Source of the DNA: Candidatus Methylumidiphilus alinenensis
Lineage (GTDB): Bacteria; Pseudomonadota; Gammaproteobacteria; Methylococcales; Methylococcaceae
Assembly (NCBI GenBank): GCA_003242955.1
Contig: QJPH01000259.1
Span: 1 to 49,422 of the forward strand
DNA: 49,422 nucleotides
Direction of reading: 5' to 3'
A model generated the notes under the pieces. It ran no database searches. It saw only the letters and a program-made list of their open reading frames with translations, and had not been told where the DNA came from. Of this stretch, positions 1 through 17,481 are shown piece after piece. The first letter of the stretch is position 1. Every line of letters starts with the position of its first letter. A program made the translations under genes and the position numbers.

Positions 1-1429
1 CGCCGACGGTTCCGAAGCCCTTGCGCAGGCCGGCCCCGAACTGGCGGGTTATCTTCAACGCCAGCATCGCGACGAACACATGGGCCTTGGTGCGCTTCGC
101 CTTGCGGACGAAGATCGGGCGGATTTCCAGGAACGTCGTTTTTATCGTGCGGAAGTTGCGCTCGACCTTTTGCAGGTCGCGGTAGCGCCCGTCCACCGTC
201 GCGGCATCCATCAAGCCCTTGGGGACATCCGTCTCCAGGATGTAGCAGCCGTCGAGCAGTCCGTCTTCCTCCTTGGCCACCTCGTCGATGGCGCAGAGGA
301 TCACCCGCTCCTCCATCGTCAGTGTGACAAACTTGCCCAGCTTGTGGCTTTTGACCCAGCGCTGCAGCGCGGCCAGCCCCTTCTCCGCGCTGGCGCGGCT
401 GGACTTCGCGACGAAGGCGTTGCGCTCGCCGACCTTTTCCTGCAACTGTTTCAGCTTGTCCGCCCGCCGCCTTTCCTCGCGCACCCGCACGGTGTCGTTG
501 CGGCGTACGACCAGGCGCTTGCCGTCGTGCTCCACCTCGCAGAGGTGGGTGTCGAACAGGTCCGGCTGCAACACGCCCTGCTTGAGCAGGGTGCGCACCT
601 GGGCGTCGGTCAGCGCGGTGATGTAGCGGAAGCCTTCCGCCGACAGGGCTTCCTTCCCCTTGGCCTTGATCATGCCCCGGTCCCCCACCATCACCACCTC
701 GGCGATGCCGAACTGCTCCTTCAATATCTTGATCTGGCCGGCCACCGTGGAGGGGTCCGCCGTGTTCCCCTCGAACACCCGCACCGCCAGCGGGTCCCCG
801 TCCTCCGCCGTCAGCAGGCCGATGACGATTTGCAGCTTGCCCTTCTTGCCGTCGCGGTTGTAGCCGTACTCGGCCAACTCGTTGGACTCGCCCTCGAAAT
901 AGCTGGAGGTCACGTCGTACAGGACCAGCGCCGGCGGCTTCCCGTGCCGCGCCACATGCGCCTGGTACAGCTCCCGCTCGATCCGCTCCTGCTGGCCCGC
1001 CAGCCAGTCCAGCGCGGCGTACAGGTCGTCCTCGTCGAACTCGCCCAGCCCCAGCACGTCTCCCACCGCGTGCTGCCCCGCCCAGCGCACTGCCGACAGT
1101 CGCGACCCGCCGTGGGCGATGCGCGCCAGGATCAGGAACAGGCTCAGCTTGCTTTCCGGGGCGGCGCCCAGCACCCGCGTGATGCCCGCCTGGTCGGCCA
1201 GGAACTTGAGGGCGAACAATACGCCGAAAATCTCGCCGCTGACCATGTCCTCCCCGGACCATCCGTCGAACTCGCCTTTGCACAGCCGTTCCATGGCCGC
1301 GAGCCGCTCCGGCGGCCACTTCGTCAGGTTGGCGATGGTGCGCGTCTTGACCTTGCCGCCCTCGCGGTAGGACTCGCGGAGCAGGATGGTGGGTTTTGAG
1401 TTGCGGTTGGGTATGTGGGCTATAAACAT
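1..1429 (-). CDS. IS1634-type (IS4 superfamily) transposase, C-terminus cut by window edge
   Basis: The minus strand reads openly from ATG at 1429 to the left edge (about 476 residues without a stop), so the C-terminus lies outside the window. The product starts MFIAHIPNRNSKPTILLRES, the usual opening of IS1634-type DDE transposases. The likely catalytic acids lie in LYDVTSSYFEG and VGDRGM, followed by the C-terminal segment VERNFRTIK and then EIRPIFVRKAKRTKAHVF. The enzyme would cut and paste its own insertion sequence. No frameshift is seen in the visible part, so it may be active. It is transcribed in the same direction as the NRPS/PKS operon but is separated from it by about 630 bp. I did not find its terminal inverted repeats; the AT-rich stretch at 1430-1500 would be the place to look. 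A plus-strand open frame over the same DNA is a shadow. Confidence 0.88.
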   Translation of the reverse strand, partial: MFIAHIPNRNSKPTILLRESYREGGKVKTRTIANLTKWPPERLAAMERLCKGEFDGWSGEDMVSGEIFGVLFALKFLADQAGITRVLGAAPESKLSLFLILARIAHGGSRLSAVRWAGQHAVGDVLGLGEFDEDDLYAALDWLAGQQERIERELYQAHVARHGKPPALVLYDVTSSYFEGESNELAEYGYNRDGKKGKLQIVIGLLTAEDGDPLAVRVFEGNTADPSTVAGQIKILKEQFGIAEVVMVGDRGMIKAKGKEALSAEGFRYITALTDAQVRTLLKQGVLQPDLFDTHLCEVEHDGKRLVVRRNDTVRVREERRRADKLKQLQEKVGERNAFVAKSSRASAEKGLAALQRWVKSHKLGKFVTLTMEERVILCAIDEVAKEEDGLLDGCYILETDVPKGLMDAATVDGRYRDLQKVERNFRTIKTTFLEIRPIFVRKAKRTKAHVFVAMLALKITRQFGAGLRKGFGTVG

Positions 1430-2059
1430 GGCGACATTATAATCATATATAGTCTGTTATGTCAATATTATAAATACAATATACATGCCTACATTTTAAG
1501 CGTTTTTCCGGTTCTTGTTATTTTAATCAATGACTTGAGTGAAATTGGCGGGGAAGATCCGTCAGGTAGCGTTGATGCCCCTGTGACCGGAGAAACGAAC
1601 CAGTCAACCCGCTACACACCTTTTGGTTTAAGCCTGTCAGTGCATTTGGCTTATTCGGTATGACGAAATTTATCGGCAGTTCACTTACGTTGGCCATCCC
1701 ACCCGAGCCTAGCCCCCTTCCGCCTTGCACTGGCAGATACACCTTGCCTTCACAGGCTTTGCTTAACCCTCGCGGGATGGGGTACATTGTCATGGCAGCT
1801 TCACACCGAAATCCGTTTCTGCATGTGCCATTAGGCTACTGCTGAGGGAACAGCAGGTTTTGTATTGACAGGCTTGCCAATCAAAACAGTTACCTACGCG
1901 ACCTCATGTCGCACCGTTTCTGTACCGTTGGACTTCAAACCCCTACTTGGCCTGCGACAGGCCACTGGACTGTCAACCCTCGATATGTTGTTTCCAACGT
2001 GCTGAGAACGGAAAATCAAACGGTTAGCTGTATTTTTGCCTTGAGTTGCGGAAGCAGGG
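1430..2059. other. Intergenic stretch without a recognised gene
   Basis: About 630 bp lie between the transposase start and the last NRPS codon. The first 70 bases are very AT-rich and probably hold the outer end of the insertion sequence. The rest has only short open frames with no family resemblance I can name. A 7-bp hairpin, TGGCCTG/CAGGCCA with a CGA loop, sits at 1948-1964, about 100 bp past the NRPS stop. It lacks a following U-run on the minus strand, so it is at best a weak transcript end. The block from about 1550 to 2000 could be remnant mobile DNA, but I cannot identify it. Confidence 0.5.
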
Positions 2060-5000
2060 CTAGGTTTTTAAGAGATAGGTGTTCAGCAATGTTGCCACAT
2101 CCCCCACCAACGGCGACTGTAATATAGAGTAATGGTCACCCCCAAGCGAGTGTTTATGTAAACCCGCCGCCGCCAACGGGCTCCAACCAAGGTCGCTGTC
2201 TGCGGGATCAGTGTCTCCGTGGAAAAGCACCAAGGGTTGCGAGCAGGGTTTAGGAATGTAATGGGCTATTGCTTTTACATTGGCCTGAAAGACTCGCCAC
2301 CATTGATGGATATACTGTAAATCCGGTGATGCTGGTGAAGGGGTGCCTATTGTTAATTCCTTCCATATACGCTCCAATTGCTCTTGTGGCAGCAGATGTT
2401 GCGATGACTCATCCGGGTTTAACCCCTGTCCCATGACCTTTTTTAAGTCTTCAAGGAAGTGAGCCAATAAACGTTCCTTATCTTCGGCTTCCCGCATCAA
2501 GTCTGCGCGTACTTGACCGTCCAAAAAGGCATGGCTTTCGATCAAGGCTAGCAAGGCTATTTCTTTGCCCACTTCGATCCACTGTAGCGCCATCTCATAA
2601 GCAATTAAGCCCCCCATCGACCATCCGACCAACGCATAAGGGCCGCAGGGTTGTAGGGTTTCAATCGCCTCACGATAGTACCGCGCCATTTCCGCGATAT
2701 CCGCGAGCGGTTCTTCTCCTTGTTGCAGTCCTTTCGCCTGTAAGCCATAAAGAGTTTGCTCCGGTCCCAGGCAACGGGCCAGCCCCCGGTAACATAGCAC
2801 ATTGCCCCCCACTGGATGGATACAAAACAAAACGTTTCTGGCGGTTTGGGCTCTGCCCGGCTGGATGGCTACCAAGGGCGACCGGTCTACCGTAGTGCCA
2901 CGTGCGCGTTGGCGCAGCAATATGGCGAGTTGTTCCACTGTGGCCGCTTGTAAAAAAGCGGCAAGTGGCAAAATTTGTCCAAACTGTTGTTCTATCCGGT
3001 TGAGCAGACACACAGCTAGTAGCGAATGGCCTCCCGATTCGAAAAAGTCGGCGCGGACACCGATGCGAGGCAGTTGCAATACCTCCGCCCAGAGTGCGGA
3101 CAAGCTTTGTTCAATTTCATCCCGCGGTGGGATGAAATCATTTTCGAACACATCGCCTCCCGCCAAGGGCAATGTTGACAATGCTTGGCGATCCACCTTG
3201 CCATTGGGGGTGAAAGGAAGTGCGTCGAGTGCAAGCCAAAGAGACGGGATCATGTAATCCGGCAAGGCATTGACCAAAGCCCGGCGCAGTTCCTCCGTGG
3301 TAGCCGGTTGGGTTGGGCTGGCCGACCAGTAGGCCACCAAGCGTTTTGCCGAGCCTTCGCCCTGCACTACAATGGCGACATTCTGGATGCCTGGCTGTGC
3401 CATCAAGCATGCTTCAATCTCTCCCAACTCGATTCGATGGCCTCGCACTTTCACCTGCTGATCAATTCGTCCTAGGAACTCAATGTTGCCATCGGGCAGG
3501 TAGCGGGCCAAGTCGCCTGTCTTGTAAAGCCGTGTCGCAACACGGGAATCGCCGCACACCGAGTCTAGCGTACAGCCAATGAACCGTTCGTCAGTCAAGG
3601 CTATACGATTCAAGTAGCCGCGCGCAACGCCCATGCCGCCGACATGGAGTTCACCCGGTACTCCGATAGGCACAGGCTGGTATTGCGGGTCAAAAATATA
3701 AATCTGGACATTGTCCATCGGGCGGCCAATGGGCGGGGCTTGCCCGTTCACAAGGCTGGAATCGGTACATTCCATGATGGTGGCGCAGACGGTAGCCTCG
3801 GTGGGTCCGTAAGCGTTGAAAAAACGCCGCCCCGCCACCCAGCGTTTGGCCAGATCGGCGGAACAGGCTTCGCCCGCCACGATGAGTGTGCGCAAGTCCG
3901 GCAATGAAACCAAGGGCATAACCGCCAGGGCCGAAGGGGTCAGCGTGGCATGGGTAATGGCTTGTTGTTGCAGCAGCCGCACCAAGGATGGACCCGGTTG
4001 CAACTGGGCTTTATCTGCCACGCATAGTGTCGCACCGCAACAAAGCGCCATGGCCATCTCAGACAGCGATGCATCGAAATTCAAGGAAGCGACCTGGAGT
4101 ACCCGGCTGGTTGAATCCACATCGAATTTTTGGCTTTGCGCCAAAGCCAGATTGCCAAAGCCAAGGTGTTCGACTAGAACACCTTTAGGCTTGCCGGTCG
4201 AACCTGAAGTATAGATCACATAGGCTAAGTTGTCGGCTGCCACGGGCCAAGTTGGATTTTGCGAGGGATAGTGCTCAATGTCCTGCCAAGTCGAATCTAG
4301 GCAAATTAACTGGAATTCCTGCGCCGTTTTCGGCAAACTCTCGATTAGCTGCGGTTGGGTCACAATCGTGGTGACTCGCGCATCTTCCACCATGAAAGCA
4401 AGGCGGTCCTGGGGATAGTTTGGATCAAGCGGTAGATACGCGCACCCAGCCTTCAAGATGCCGAGCAAGGCCACCACCACCTCCAACGAGCGATCAGCAT
4501 AGACACCGATGATGGACTCCGCGCCCAGAGAACCTTCCCCACCCTGGCTGTGCAGGCGATAGGCTAGTTGGTTGGCACGGGCATTAAGTTCGCGATAGGT
4601 CAGATTCTGCTGCGAATTTGAGCCGACAAAGACCACTGCGGTGGCATCCGGCGTACGCTCAACTTGAGCTTCAACCAGATTGTGGAAACAGATATCTGGA
4701 GGGATGGCACGGGCAGATGCGTTCCATTCGACCAGCAATTGCTTCCGCTCCGTTGGCGCCAACAAGGGCAGCATCCCGATAGCGGTGTCCGTTGCCGCGA
4801 CGATGCCTTCGAGCAAAGTTTGCCAGTGGTCCGCCAAACGGACAATGCTTGGCGCAGTAAAAAGGTCGGTGTGGTATTTGAAGGCGCAAGCGAGGGGGGC
4901 ATCCGCCGTTGCGGCATCTTCCTCCAAGGTCAGGACTAAGTCAAACTGCCCTTCCATCTGGCGCGTTTCCAAAATCTCAAAGGCGGTATCCGTAGCCTGG

Positions 5001-6240
5001 GACTCGGCAGCATCCGTTTCCAAAATCAGGTTCTGGAAAACAAACAAGGTTTGAAACAGGGGGGACCGACTGGGATCACGTTTCGGCTGCACATCGTGGA
5101 CCAACAATGGAAAGGGATAAGCGTGGTGGGACAACCCCTCCAATACGGTTTGGTAAGCTTTGCGCAAAAAGCTCTTGAAGCTGGGATTGCCGGACAAATC
5201 AAGCCGGATTGCTATTGGATTGACAAAATATCCCACTGTGCGGGTAAATTCGCCTTGACTGCGGCTAATTGACGTAGGAGACCCGATGACAATATCGTCC
5301 TGACCCGTGTAGCGGTGTAACAACACAGCAAAGGCCGCCAGCAGCAAGGTGTAAGGCGTGACGCCTTCCGTGCGCGCCAAAGTTTTCAGTCGAAGTGAAA
5401 GGTCTTGAGAAAGATGGAAGCCATGCGTCGCCCCACGCAGATTGAGCACGGGTGGACGGGGCCGGTCCGTCGGTAGATTCAACACGGGCGCGGCAGCCAA
5501 TTGCTTTTGCCAGTAAGCGGCTAGGTTGCTTCCTTCCCGACTCAACAGTTCGGATTCCCAATGAACATAGTCGGCATACTGCTTGTCCAGCGGCTGCAAC
5601 ATGCCCAGCCCTAACGGTTTGGCATAGAGCTTACGCAGATCGTCAAGCATGACCTGGGTAGACCAGTCGTCACAGATGATATGATGGGCGCAAAGCAATA
5701 ATACCAGCGTGCCATTGCAATGGAAGAGTGTGGTGCGCAATAGTGGACCTGCTGCCAGGTCAAACGGATGTTGGGCATGGGCATAGATTTGCACCATGGA
5801 CTCATCGTAAGTCCAGGCGGTGTCTATTTCCTCCCAAGCAAGTTGGGAACGATTGAAGATTTTTTGTAGCGGCCTGCCCTGATGCGTGATGAACACTGTG
5901 CGCAGCATGGGATGGCGGTCAACCAATGCCTGCAAGCTCTGTTTCAACCTCGCGACATCCAGTGCCTCAGCACGGATGCGCAACGGGACGGGGATGTTAT
6001 AAGCCGTGTTCATCGGATCGCTTTGCTGGATGAACCACAGTGCTTGCTGGCCGTGGGCAAGCGGCAGGTAACGCCCCTCGTCGGCTAGGAACTCTAACAG
6101 CGCCGGTTTGTGTGCTTGAAGCTGTGCAAGCCGGACGGGGTTCATCACAGCTTTCGGCCCACGATAGCGTAATTTACCGTTTTCCGCCCACAGTGTCACG
6201 CCTTGGATGGCGATATCTAGCAAGATGTTTTCGATGTCGT

Positions 6241-6244
<4 letters not shown>
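2060..6244 (-). CDS. Terminal NRPS module: TubC docking, C, A (Tyr-like code), PCP, TE
   Basis: This 1394-residue protein is the last assembly-line enzyme. Residues 1-55 look like a TubC-type N-terminal docking domain. The condensation domain (about 58-480) has its active site at HHIICDD, residues 187-193; the usual Gly after the second Asp is Asp here. The adenylation domain has IYTSGSTGKPKG near 675, the NAYGPTE core, and YKTGDLARY further on. Reading the specificity residues by hand gives D-A-S-T-I-A-A-V-C-K, which resembles tyrosine-activating domains. The carrier site is SGGHSLL near 1068. A type I thioesterase follows, with GWSMGG near 1206 and a late His in GGDHYSIL. It should join the polyketide chain to an aromatic amino acid and release the product by hydrolysis or cyclisation. 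The start is GTG at 6244, overlapping the upstream stop as GTGA, with GAGGG seven bases before it. Tyrosine is a prediction, not proven. Confidence 0.93.
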
Positions 6245-11814
<5,570 letters not shown>

Positions 11815-11821
11815 GGTCGAT

Positions 11822-12769
11822 TCATTCGCAGGCTATATGAACCGCCCGTGATTCACTAAATCGGCGGTGCGTGACTATGGATTCCAGATCAGTATTTTCA
11901 GCAGAGTTTGAGGCCGCTTCCACCTCTTCGGGGAAGGTCGGATTCCGTTCGTCCAGCATTTCTTCCATACGCTGGCGAATCAGAAATTTCTGTTCGGGAT
12001 GGGTGAAAATGTAAAATTTCCCGCTACGGATCGCGGCAAAGACGCAACCCGCCACTTGCTCTGGCGGCATCCCGGCTTCAAGTTGGCGGCGCTGTTCTGC
12101 CAATGCGGCTTGGGCTAACGGCGGGATATTACGATCCACTTTAAGCCCGGAAGGTCGGTTGCGTTCGGCATCCATGACGCGGCTGCTTACCCATCCGGGG
12201 CATAAAACCGACGCTTTGATCTTTGCCTGTTGGCGCGCCAAGGAATGATGCAGGTTTTCAGAGAGCGCCACCACCGCATGTTTTGATGCATGATAAGCCG
12301 CACTCGGCTCATATCCGACGACCCCGCCCATCGATGCGGTATTGACGATGTGGCACTCCTCGTCCTGGGCCAGCATGATCGGCACAAAACTGCGCAATCC
12401 GTGGACGACCCCCCACAGATTGACACCCAGCACCCATTCCCAATCTTCCCGTTTGCTGCGCCAAACGACACCGCCAGCACCCTGCCCGGCCACGCCCGCA
12501 TTATTGAACAGCAAATGGACTGCGCCGAAGGTATCCAATGTTGCCCGCGCCAATCTCTCAACTTCATCAGCTTTGGAAACATCCACAGGCAAGGCCTTGA
12601 CGCTGCCACTCTGCGCCAGCAGGTCTTTTGCCGTGGCGGCTAGGGCATCCCCCTCGATATCGGCTAGCACCACCTTCATTCCTTCCCCGATGCAACGTTC
12701 CGCGATTGCGCGGCCAATACCGCTGGCGGCACCGGTTATAACAGCTACTTTGTCGTTAAATTCTTTCAC
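11822..12769 (-). CDS. Short-chain dehydrogenase/reductase inside the PKS operon
   Basis: This 315-residue protein is a classical SDR. It has the Rossmann motif TGAASGIG at about 11-18, NNAG, the helix alpha-4 Asn in GVNLWG, a Ser in NTASMGG and the catalytic YHASK, followed by PGWV. It is NAD(P)-dependent and cytosolic. It lies between two PKS genes with gaps of only 32 and 7 bp, so it is almost certainly co-expressed with them. It may reduce or oxidise a carbonyl or hydroxyl on the chain or released product; nothing in the sequence says which. The C-terminus is extended by about 60 residues beyond the usual SDR core. The start is GTG at 12769; no upstream ATG in frame is available before a stop, and its ribosome site is weak, so it may rely on coupling. 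Confidence 0.88.
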   Translation of the reverse strand: MKEFNDKVAVITGAASGIGRAIAERCIGEGMKVVLADIEGDALAATAKDLLAQSGSVKALPVDVSKADEVERLARATLDTFGAVHLLFNNAGVAGQGAGGVVWRSKREDWEWVLGVNLWGVVHGLRSFVPIMLAQDEECHIVNTASMGGVVGYEPSAAYHASKHAVVALSENLHHSLARQQAKIKASVLCPGWVSSRVMDAERNRPSGLKVDRNIPPLAQAALAEQRRQLEAGMPPEQVAGCVFAAIRSGKFYIFTHPEQKFLIRQRMEEMLDERNPTFPEEVEAASNSAENTDLESIVTHRRFSESRAVHIACE

Positions 12770-12801
12770 GATGATTTCTGCCGCGATTTCCTGTTGCTTG
12801 A

Positions 12802-15800
12802 CTATAATGCCGCAATTTTCAGCATCAATTGCGCTTCTAATTCTTCGTCCGACAGCCCGTCCAGGTTGGCTTCTTGTTGAATGCCCTCGATCTTGCCTTC
12901 TTGCGCTTGCATCCCTAGCACCTCATCCCACACATAATCGGCGAGTTGCCCGATTGAAGGATAGTCGAACACGAGTGTGGCGGGCAGGGGGCGCCCCGTC
13001 AGTGTTTGCAAGCGGCTGCGCAGTTCCATCGCCATCAGCGAATCAATGCCCGCCTCAAACAAGCGCTGGCCGGGGGCTGGCATCTGGCTTGGGCTTAACC
13101 CTAGCACAGCGGTCACCTGTTGCCCCACCTCACCAACCAACACTTGGTGTGCTTCATTTTTCGCCAAGGTACACAATCGGGGTAGCAACGCCTCAGCCGG
13201 ACTGGCTACCGCTTGGGTCTGCAGCCAGTCTGGACGCGCTTGGGTAAAGACTGGCAAACCGGCAATGCGGAAGGTTGCCCAATCCACCGGCAGCACACCG
13301 ACTTGGGCTTGCCCTGGCCGGTTGACCAAATAGGCAAACACCTCGGCACCCTGTCGCGCACCGATGAACCGCACACCTTCGCTGTTGCCCTCTACTTTTT
13401 GTCCGGCCTGCACCGCCATGCCCACCTCGGCCCATGGTCCCCAGTTGATGCTGAGGGCGGGCAAGCCAAGTGCCAGGCGATGCTGCGCCAGCCCGTCCAG
13501 AAAAGAATTGGCGGCGGCGTAGTTGCCCTGGCCTGCCGAGCCGACGAGCGATGCCAAGGACGAGAAGCAAACGAAAAAGTCGAGGTCGCAATCTTGGGTC
13601 AGGGTGTGCAAGTGCCAAGCGCCTTGCACTTTGGCGGCCATCACCCGGTCAAAACGTGCTGCCGATTGCTGCAGCAAAATGCCGTCATCCAGTATGCCGG
13701 CGGCATGGACTACCCCGCGCAATGGCGCAATCGTCCGGCATTGCCCCAAGGCCTTGGTCAATTCCGATGCATCGGCCACATCGACCTTGAACACACTCAC
13801 TTGTGCACCTGCCCGTTCCAACGCTTCCACCGCCTGCTGGATGGATGGGGACGCGATGCCGCTGCGTCCAAGCAAACTGAGGTGGCGGGCACCCATTTCT
13901 ATTAATCGGTGCGCGATGGTTAACCCCAAGCCGCCTAAGCCACCAGTGATCAGATAGTTGCCATCGCCACTCAGTTTTAATGGCAATGCCGGCCCCTGCG
14001 GGTCTTCCAATGGTACTAGCCGCACCGCGTAGCGCTGACCCGTCCGCCAAGCGACCTGATTTTCGCCATCAGTCGCCATGAGTTCGTGTAAAACGGCTTC
14101 CGCATCCTCGTCCTTAGCTTGTTGCCTGCCCCCCCCCTCTAAATCTATGCAGGTGCAATGTACTTCCGGTTGTTCCAAAACAATCGTGCGGGCTAGCCCC
14201 CACAGTGGAACTTGGACGACGTTCGTCCGTTCACCGGCAATGACGGATTGGGTGCCATGCGTGACCAACCACAAGCGGGTGTTGACTCCCAGCGTGGCGA
14301 TGGCCTGGATCAGGTGCAAAATCGGGTGGCAATGCGCTGATACCTGTATGGACATCTCGGTGTTGATCTGCGGGCCAGCGCCGTTAAAGTAGACAATCCC
14401 CAGATCCAACCCCGCCAACCGCTCCCTGCTCTCGCGCAGCAATCGGCTAAACACCTGCGGCGTGGCGCCGGCGAACTGTCCGGGTGGGATACAAAGCGCG
14501 GATTGGCTCTGTGCAGCCAGCAAAGCGGCAGTTTTTTCGGCCAAGCCCTCGCCATCGGCCAACAAGACCCAACAACGTCCTGATTGGATCGTGCGCTCGG
14601 CAGCAGCGTCTCTGAGTTGCCAATCCAGCTTATACAGCCACTCTTGCCAAGGCAGTTTTTCCTGCTGCGCGGCCCTTTGGCCTTGGGTGTGAAATGAGGG
14701 TCGTAGACGGTTCCAGTAGCGCTGGCGTTGGAAGGGGTAGGTAGGCAGTACCGTTCTCTGCTGTCTGGCTTGGGAATGCGCAAACCCGGTCCAGTCGACG
14801 GCGATGCCTTGAACATACAATTCCCCTAGGCTGGCGAAGATTTGTTTAAGTTCGTCTTGACCCTGCCGCAGACTGGGCAACCAGAGTCTGGGGAAAGATG
14901 ACCCGCCGGCATCTGCAACGGCACCGTATTCTAGGCACTGCCGCCCCATGCCAAGCAATACTGGGTGCGGTCCGATTTCAACAAAGATTGCATAGCCCTT
15001 CTTGCGCAGGCTCTCCATACCGACGGCAAACTGCACGGGTTGGCGCACCTGTTGGCGCCAATACGCAGGGGTACTGACCGCATCGGTGGCAGTCTGGCCG
15101 GTTAGATTGGAAATCAGGTTCAAGCGCGGTCGCCGGTAGACGATTTGTCCGGCTATCTGTTCGAATTCGGCCAGCATCGGCTCCATCAAGTGTGAATGGA
15201 ACGCATGGGACACTGCCAAGGCTTTAGTTTTAATGCCTGCCGCATGCAATTTTGCGACGAGCACCTCTAGTGCGGGCTGCTCTCCCGAGACGACCACGCT
15301 ATGAGGTCCGTTAATAGCGGCAAACGCCAGCCTTTCCCCGTCATTATGCAGCAGGGCAGCGACTTGCGACGGCTCTGCCTGAACTGCGACCATCCCACCA
15401 TTTTGCGGCAAAGCACCCATCAATCGGCCTCGCGCCGCTATCAAGCGTAAGCCATCCTCCAAACTGAATACGCCGGCCACGCAGGCCGCCACATATTCGC
15501 CTACGCTGTGACCCATAACCGCCGTCGGCTGGATGCCCCATGAGCGCCATAGTTCGGCCAGCGCGTATTCCAACGCGAACAAGGCGGGTTGTGTATAGGC
15601 CGTCTGGTCGAGCAGTGCTTGCTTCCCCACCTTACCCTCGTCGTCGCCGAACAGCGCTTCTAGCAAAGGCCGTTCAAGACAGGGAAGAAGAATTTGACCG
15701 CAACGGTCCAGCGTTTCCCGGAACACCGGTTGTGTCTGATAAAGACGATGCCCCATGTTGACATACTGTGCGCCTTGCCCTGTGAACAGGAAGGCGATTT

Positions 15801-17481
15801 TTGGCGGTTCGTCGAGTTGGGACTGTCCGGCGCAAACCGAACTCGGGACGCCGACGTTAAATTGGGCCAAATTCGCAGCCAATTCGGCATTTGACTGGGC
15901 GACTACGCTTAAGCGGTGCGCAAAATGGGCGCGACCAGTGTTAGCGGTGAAGCATACATCGGCCAGACGCGCCGCGTCCGGACCGTGCAGATAATCGGCG
16001 TAGCGTTGGGCTAAATCAGCTAAAGCTTTGGCTGTTTTGGCACTTAAGGCAAGCAGATGGACATCCCCGCCCCCGCTCGCCGCCTGCACACCCTGTGCAT
16101 TCTCAACGTGTGCGGCTTCCAGGATGACGTGGGCGTTCGTCCCGCTCAGGCCGAACGCGCTGATGCCAGCCAAGGATTTTTCCGCTGGCCAGGTCGTAGG
16201 CGTGGTGGGAACGGCAAGTGCGAGCCGGGCCCAGTCCAAGTGCGGATTCGGTTGGTGAAAATGCAGGTGCGGCGGAATTTCCCGATGTTGCAGGGCCAGC
16301 ACGGTTTTAATGAGTCCGGCCATACCCGCAGATGCCTCCAAATGGCCGATGTTGGTCTTCACCGAACCCACCCACAACGGCTGCTCCCGCCCCTCTCCGT
16401 ATATGCTCTGCAAGGCGCGCAGTTCAATCGGGTCGCCCAACGCCGTGCCAGTGCCGTGTGCCTCAATGTAAGCGACCTCGCCGGGCAGCGCCTGGGCGCT
16501 TTTCAGTGCCTGGCGCAACAGCGACTCTTGGGCCAATTTGTTGGGAACCGTCAAACCGCTGCTGGGACCGTCGTGGTTGATGGCTGAACCGCGGATAACA
16601 GCGACAATGTTATCGCCGTCGGCGACGGCCTTGGCGAGGCGTTTCAGCACCACCATGCCGCAGCCTTCGCCCCGGCCATACCCGTCGGCCTTTGCGTCAA
16701 AGCTCTTGCAGCGCCCGTCGGCGGCAAGCGCCTGTGATTTGGCTAGCATAACCATGGTCTCGGGCGACAAATTGACCTGTGCGCCGCCGACTAGCGCCAT
16801 CTCGCACTCATCGTTGCGCAGGCTTTGCACGGCTAGATGCACGGCCACCAAGGAAGATGAGCAGGCGGTGTCCAGCGCGACATTGGGACCTTGGATGCCG
16901 AAGATGTAAGAGAGACGCCCGGAAGCGAAGCATAGATCGTTGCCTGTGCCTTCGTAGGCGTCGAGTGGAGTGCAGGGTGGCAAGGGCAGATTGGCGTAAT
17001 CGTTTTCAGTCACGCCAATGAAGACGCCGGTCTGCAATGGTGTGTGCGGGGGCGCATAGCCGGCGCGTTCCAAGGCCTCCCAGCCCACCTCCAGCAACAA
17101 ACGCTGCTGCGGGTCCAAACTCATGGCTTCGCGCGGCGAAATCCCAAAAAACAGGGGGTCGAATTGATCCACTTGGGACAAAAAAGCGCCTTGCCGAGTG
17201 TACATCTTGCCCGGTGCGCCAGGTTCTGGATCGTAAAATTCATCCAGATTCCAGCGGTCGGGCGGAATATCAGCCACCGCGTCCACACCGTCGCGCAAAT
17301 TTTGCCAAAACGCCTCAGGCGTGTCACTGCCTCCGGGAAAGCGGCAGGCCATGCCAATAATGGCGATGGGGCCGGTTCTGGCCAGTTCCAAGGAATCAAG
17401 CTTGGCCCGCATTTGCTTTAATGCCATTGTCGCCCGTTGCAGCGCGTTAAGTTCAGTGGTCTGCCTAAGCCCCTCATTCAT
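12802..17481 (-). CDS. Type I PKS module: KS-AT-KR-ACP
   Basis: This 1559-residue protein is the third PKS module. The KS has TACSSS near 204, HGTGT and KTNIGH. The AT has GHSVGEY near 656 and HAFHS, a malonyl-type motif. The KR has TGGLGGLG near 1175, a B-type LDD motif and YAAANS near 1317. The ACP site is GIDSLMA near 1477. There is no DH or ER between AT and KR, so the module should leave a beta-hydroxyl, probably D-configured because of the LDD motif. ATG at 17481 overlaps the upstream stop as ATGA, which suggests translational coupling. Its AT differs more from the others than the first and last ATs of neighbouring modules differ from each other. Confidence 0.95.
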   Translation of the reverse strand: MNEGLRQTTELNALQRATMALKQMRAKLDSLELARTGPIAIIGMACRFPGGSDTPEAFWQNLRDGVDAVADIPPDRWNLDEFYDPEPGAPGKMYTRQGAFLSQVDQFDPLFFGISPREAMSLDPQQRLLLEVGWEALERAGYAPPHTPLQTGVFIGVTENDYANLPLPPCTPLDAYEGTGNDLCFASGRLSYIFGIQGPNVALDTACSSSLVAVHLAVQSLRNDECEMALVGGAQVNLSPETMVMLAKSQALAADGRCKSFDAKADGYGRGEGCGMVVLKRLAKAVADGDNIVAVIRGSAINHDGPSSGLTVPNKLAQESLLRQALKSAQALPGEVAYIEAHGTGTALGDPIELRALQSIYGEGREQPLWVGSVKTNIGHLEASAGMAGLIKTVLALQHREIPPHLHFHQPNPHLDWARLALAVPTTPTTWPAEKSLAGISAFGLSGTNAHVILEAAHVENAQGVQAASGGGDVHLLALSAKTAKALADLAQRYADYLHGPDAARLADVCFTANTGRAHFAHRLSVVAQSNAELAANLAQFNVGVPSSVCAGQSQLDEPPKIAFLFTGQGAQYVNMGHRLYQTQPVFRETLDRCGQILLPCLERPLLEALFGDDEGKVGKQALLDQTAYTQPALFALEYALAELWRSWGIQPTAVMGHSVGEYVAACVAGVFSLEDGLRLIAARGRLMGALPQNGGMVAVQAEPSQVAALLHNDGERLAFAAINGPHSVVVSGEQPALEVLVAKLHAAGIKTKALAVSHAFHSHLMEPMLAEFEQIAGQIVYRRPRLNLISNLTGQTATDAVSTPAYWRQQVRQPVQFAVGMESLRKKGYAIFVEIGPHPVLLGMGRQCLEYGAVADAGGSSFPRLWLPSLRQGQDELKQIFASLGELYVQGIAVDWTGFAHSQARQQRTVLPTYPFQRQRYWNRLRPSFHTQGQRAAQQEKLPWQEWLYKLDWQLRDAAAERTIQSGRCWVLLADGEGLAEKTAALLAAQSQSALCIPPGQFAGATPQVFSRLLRESRERLAGLDLGIVYFNGAGPQINTEMSIQVSAHCHPILHLIQAIATLGVNTRLWLVTHGTQSVIAGERTNVVQVPLWGLARTIVLEQPEVHCTCIDLEGGGRQQAKDEDAEAVLHELMATDGENQVAWRTGQRYAVRLVPLEDPQGPALPLKLSGDGNYLITGGLGGLGLTIAHRLIEMGARHLSLLGRSGIASPSIQQAVEALERAGAQVSVFKVDVADASELTKALGQCRTIAPLRGVVHAAGILDDGILLQQSAARFDRVMAAKVQGAWHLHTLTQDCDLDFFVCFSSLASLVGSAGQGNYAAANSFLDGLAQHRLALGLPALSINWGPWAEVGMAVQAGQKVEGNSEGVRFIGARQGAEVFAYLVNRPGQAQVGVLPVDWATFRIAGLPVFTQARPDWLQTQAVASPAEALLPRLCTLAKNEAHQVLVGEVGQQVTAVLGLSPSQMPAPGQRLFEAGIDSLMAMELRSRLQTLTGRPLPATLVFDYPSIGQLADYVWDEVLGMQAQEGKIEGIQQEANLDGLSDEELEAQLMLKIAAL

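Noticed and set aside
80-1399. A 439-codon open frame on the plus strand
   Set aside because: It is the shadow of the minus-strand transposase, which has clear family motifs; the plus-strand translation is rich in low-complexity Leu, Ala, Gln and Arg and matches nothing.
1527-1793. An 88-codon minus-strand frame in the left gap
   Set aside because: No family resemblance, no ribosome site and no link to a neighbour; treated as non-coding.
12342-13247. A 301-codon plus-strand frame opposite the SDR and PKS genes
   Set aside because: It spans two convincing minus-strand genes and their gap and its product has no recognisable domain.
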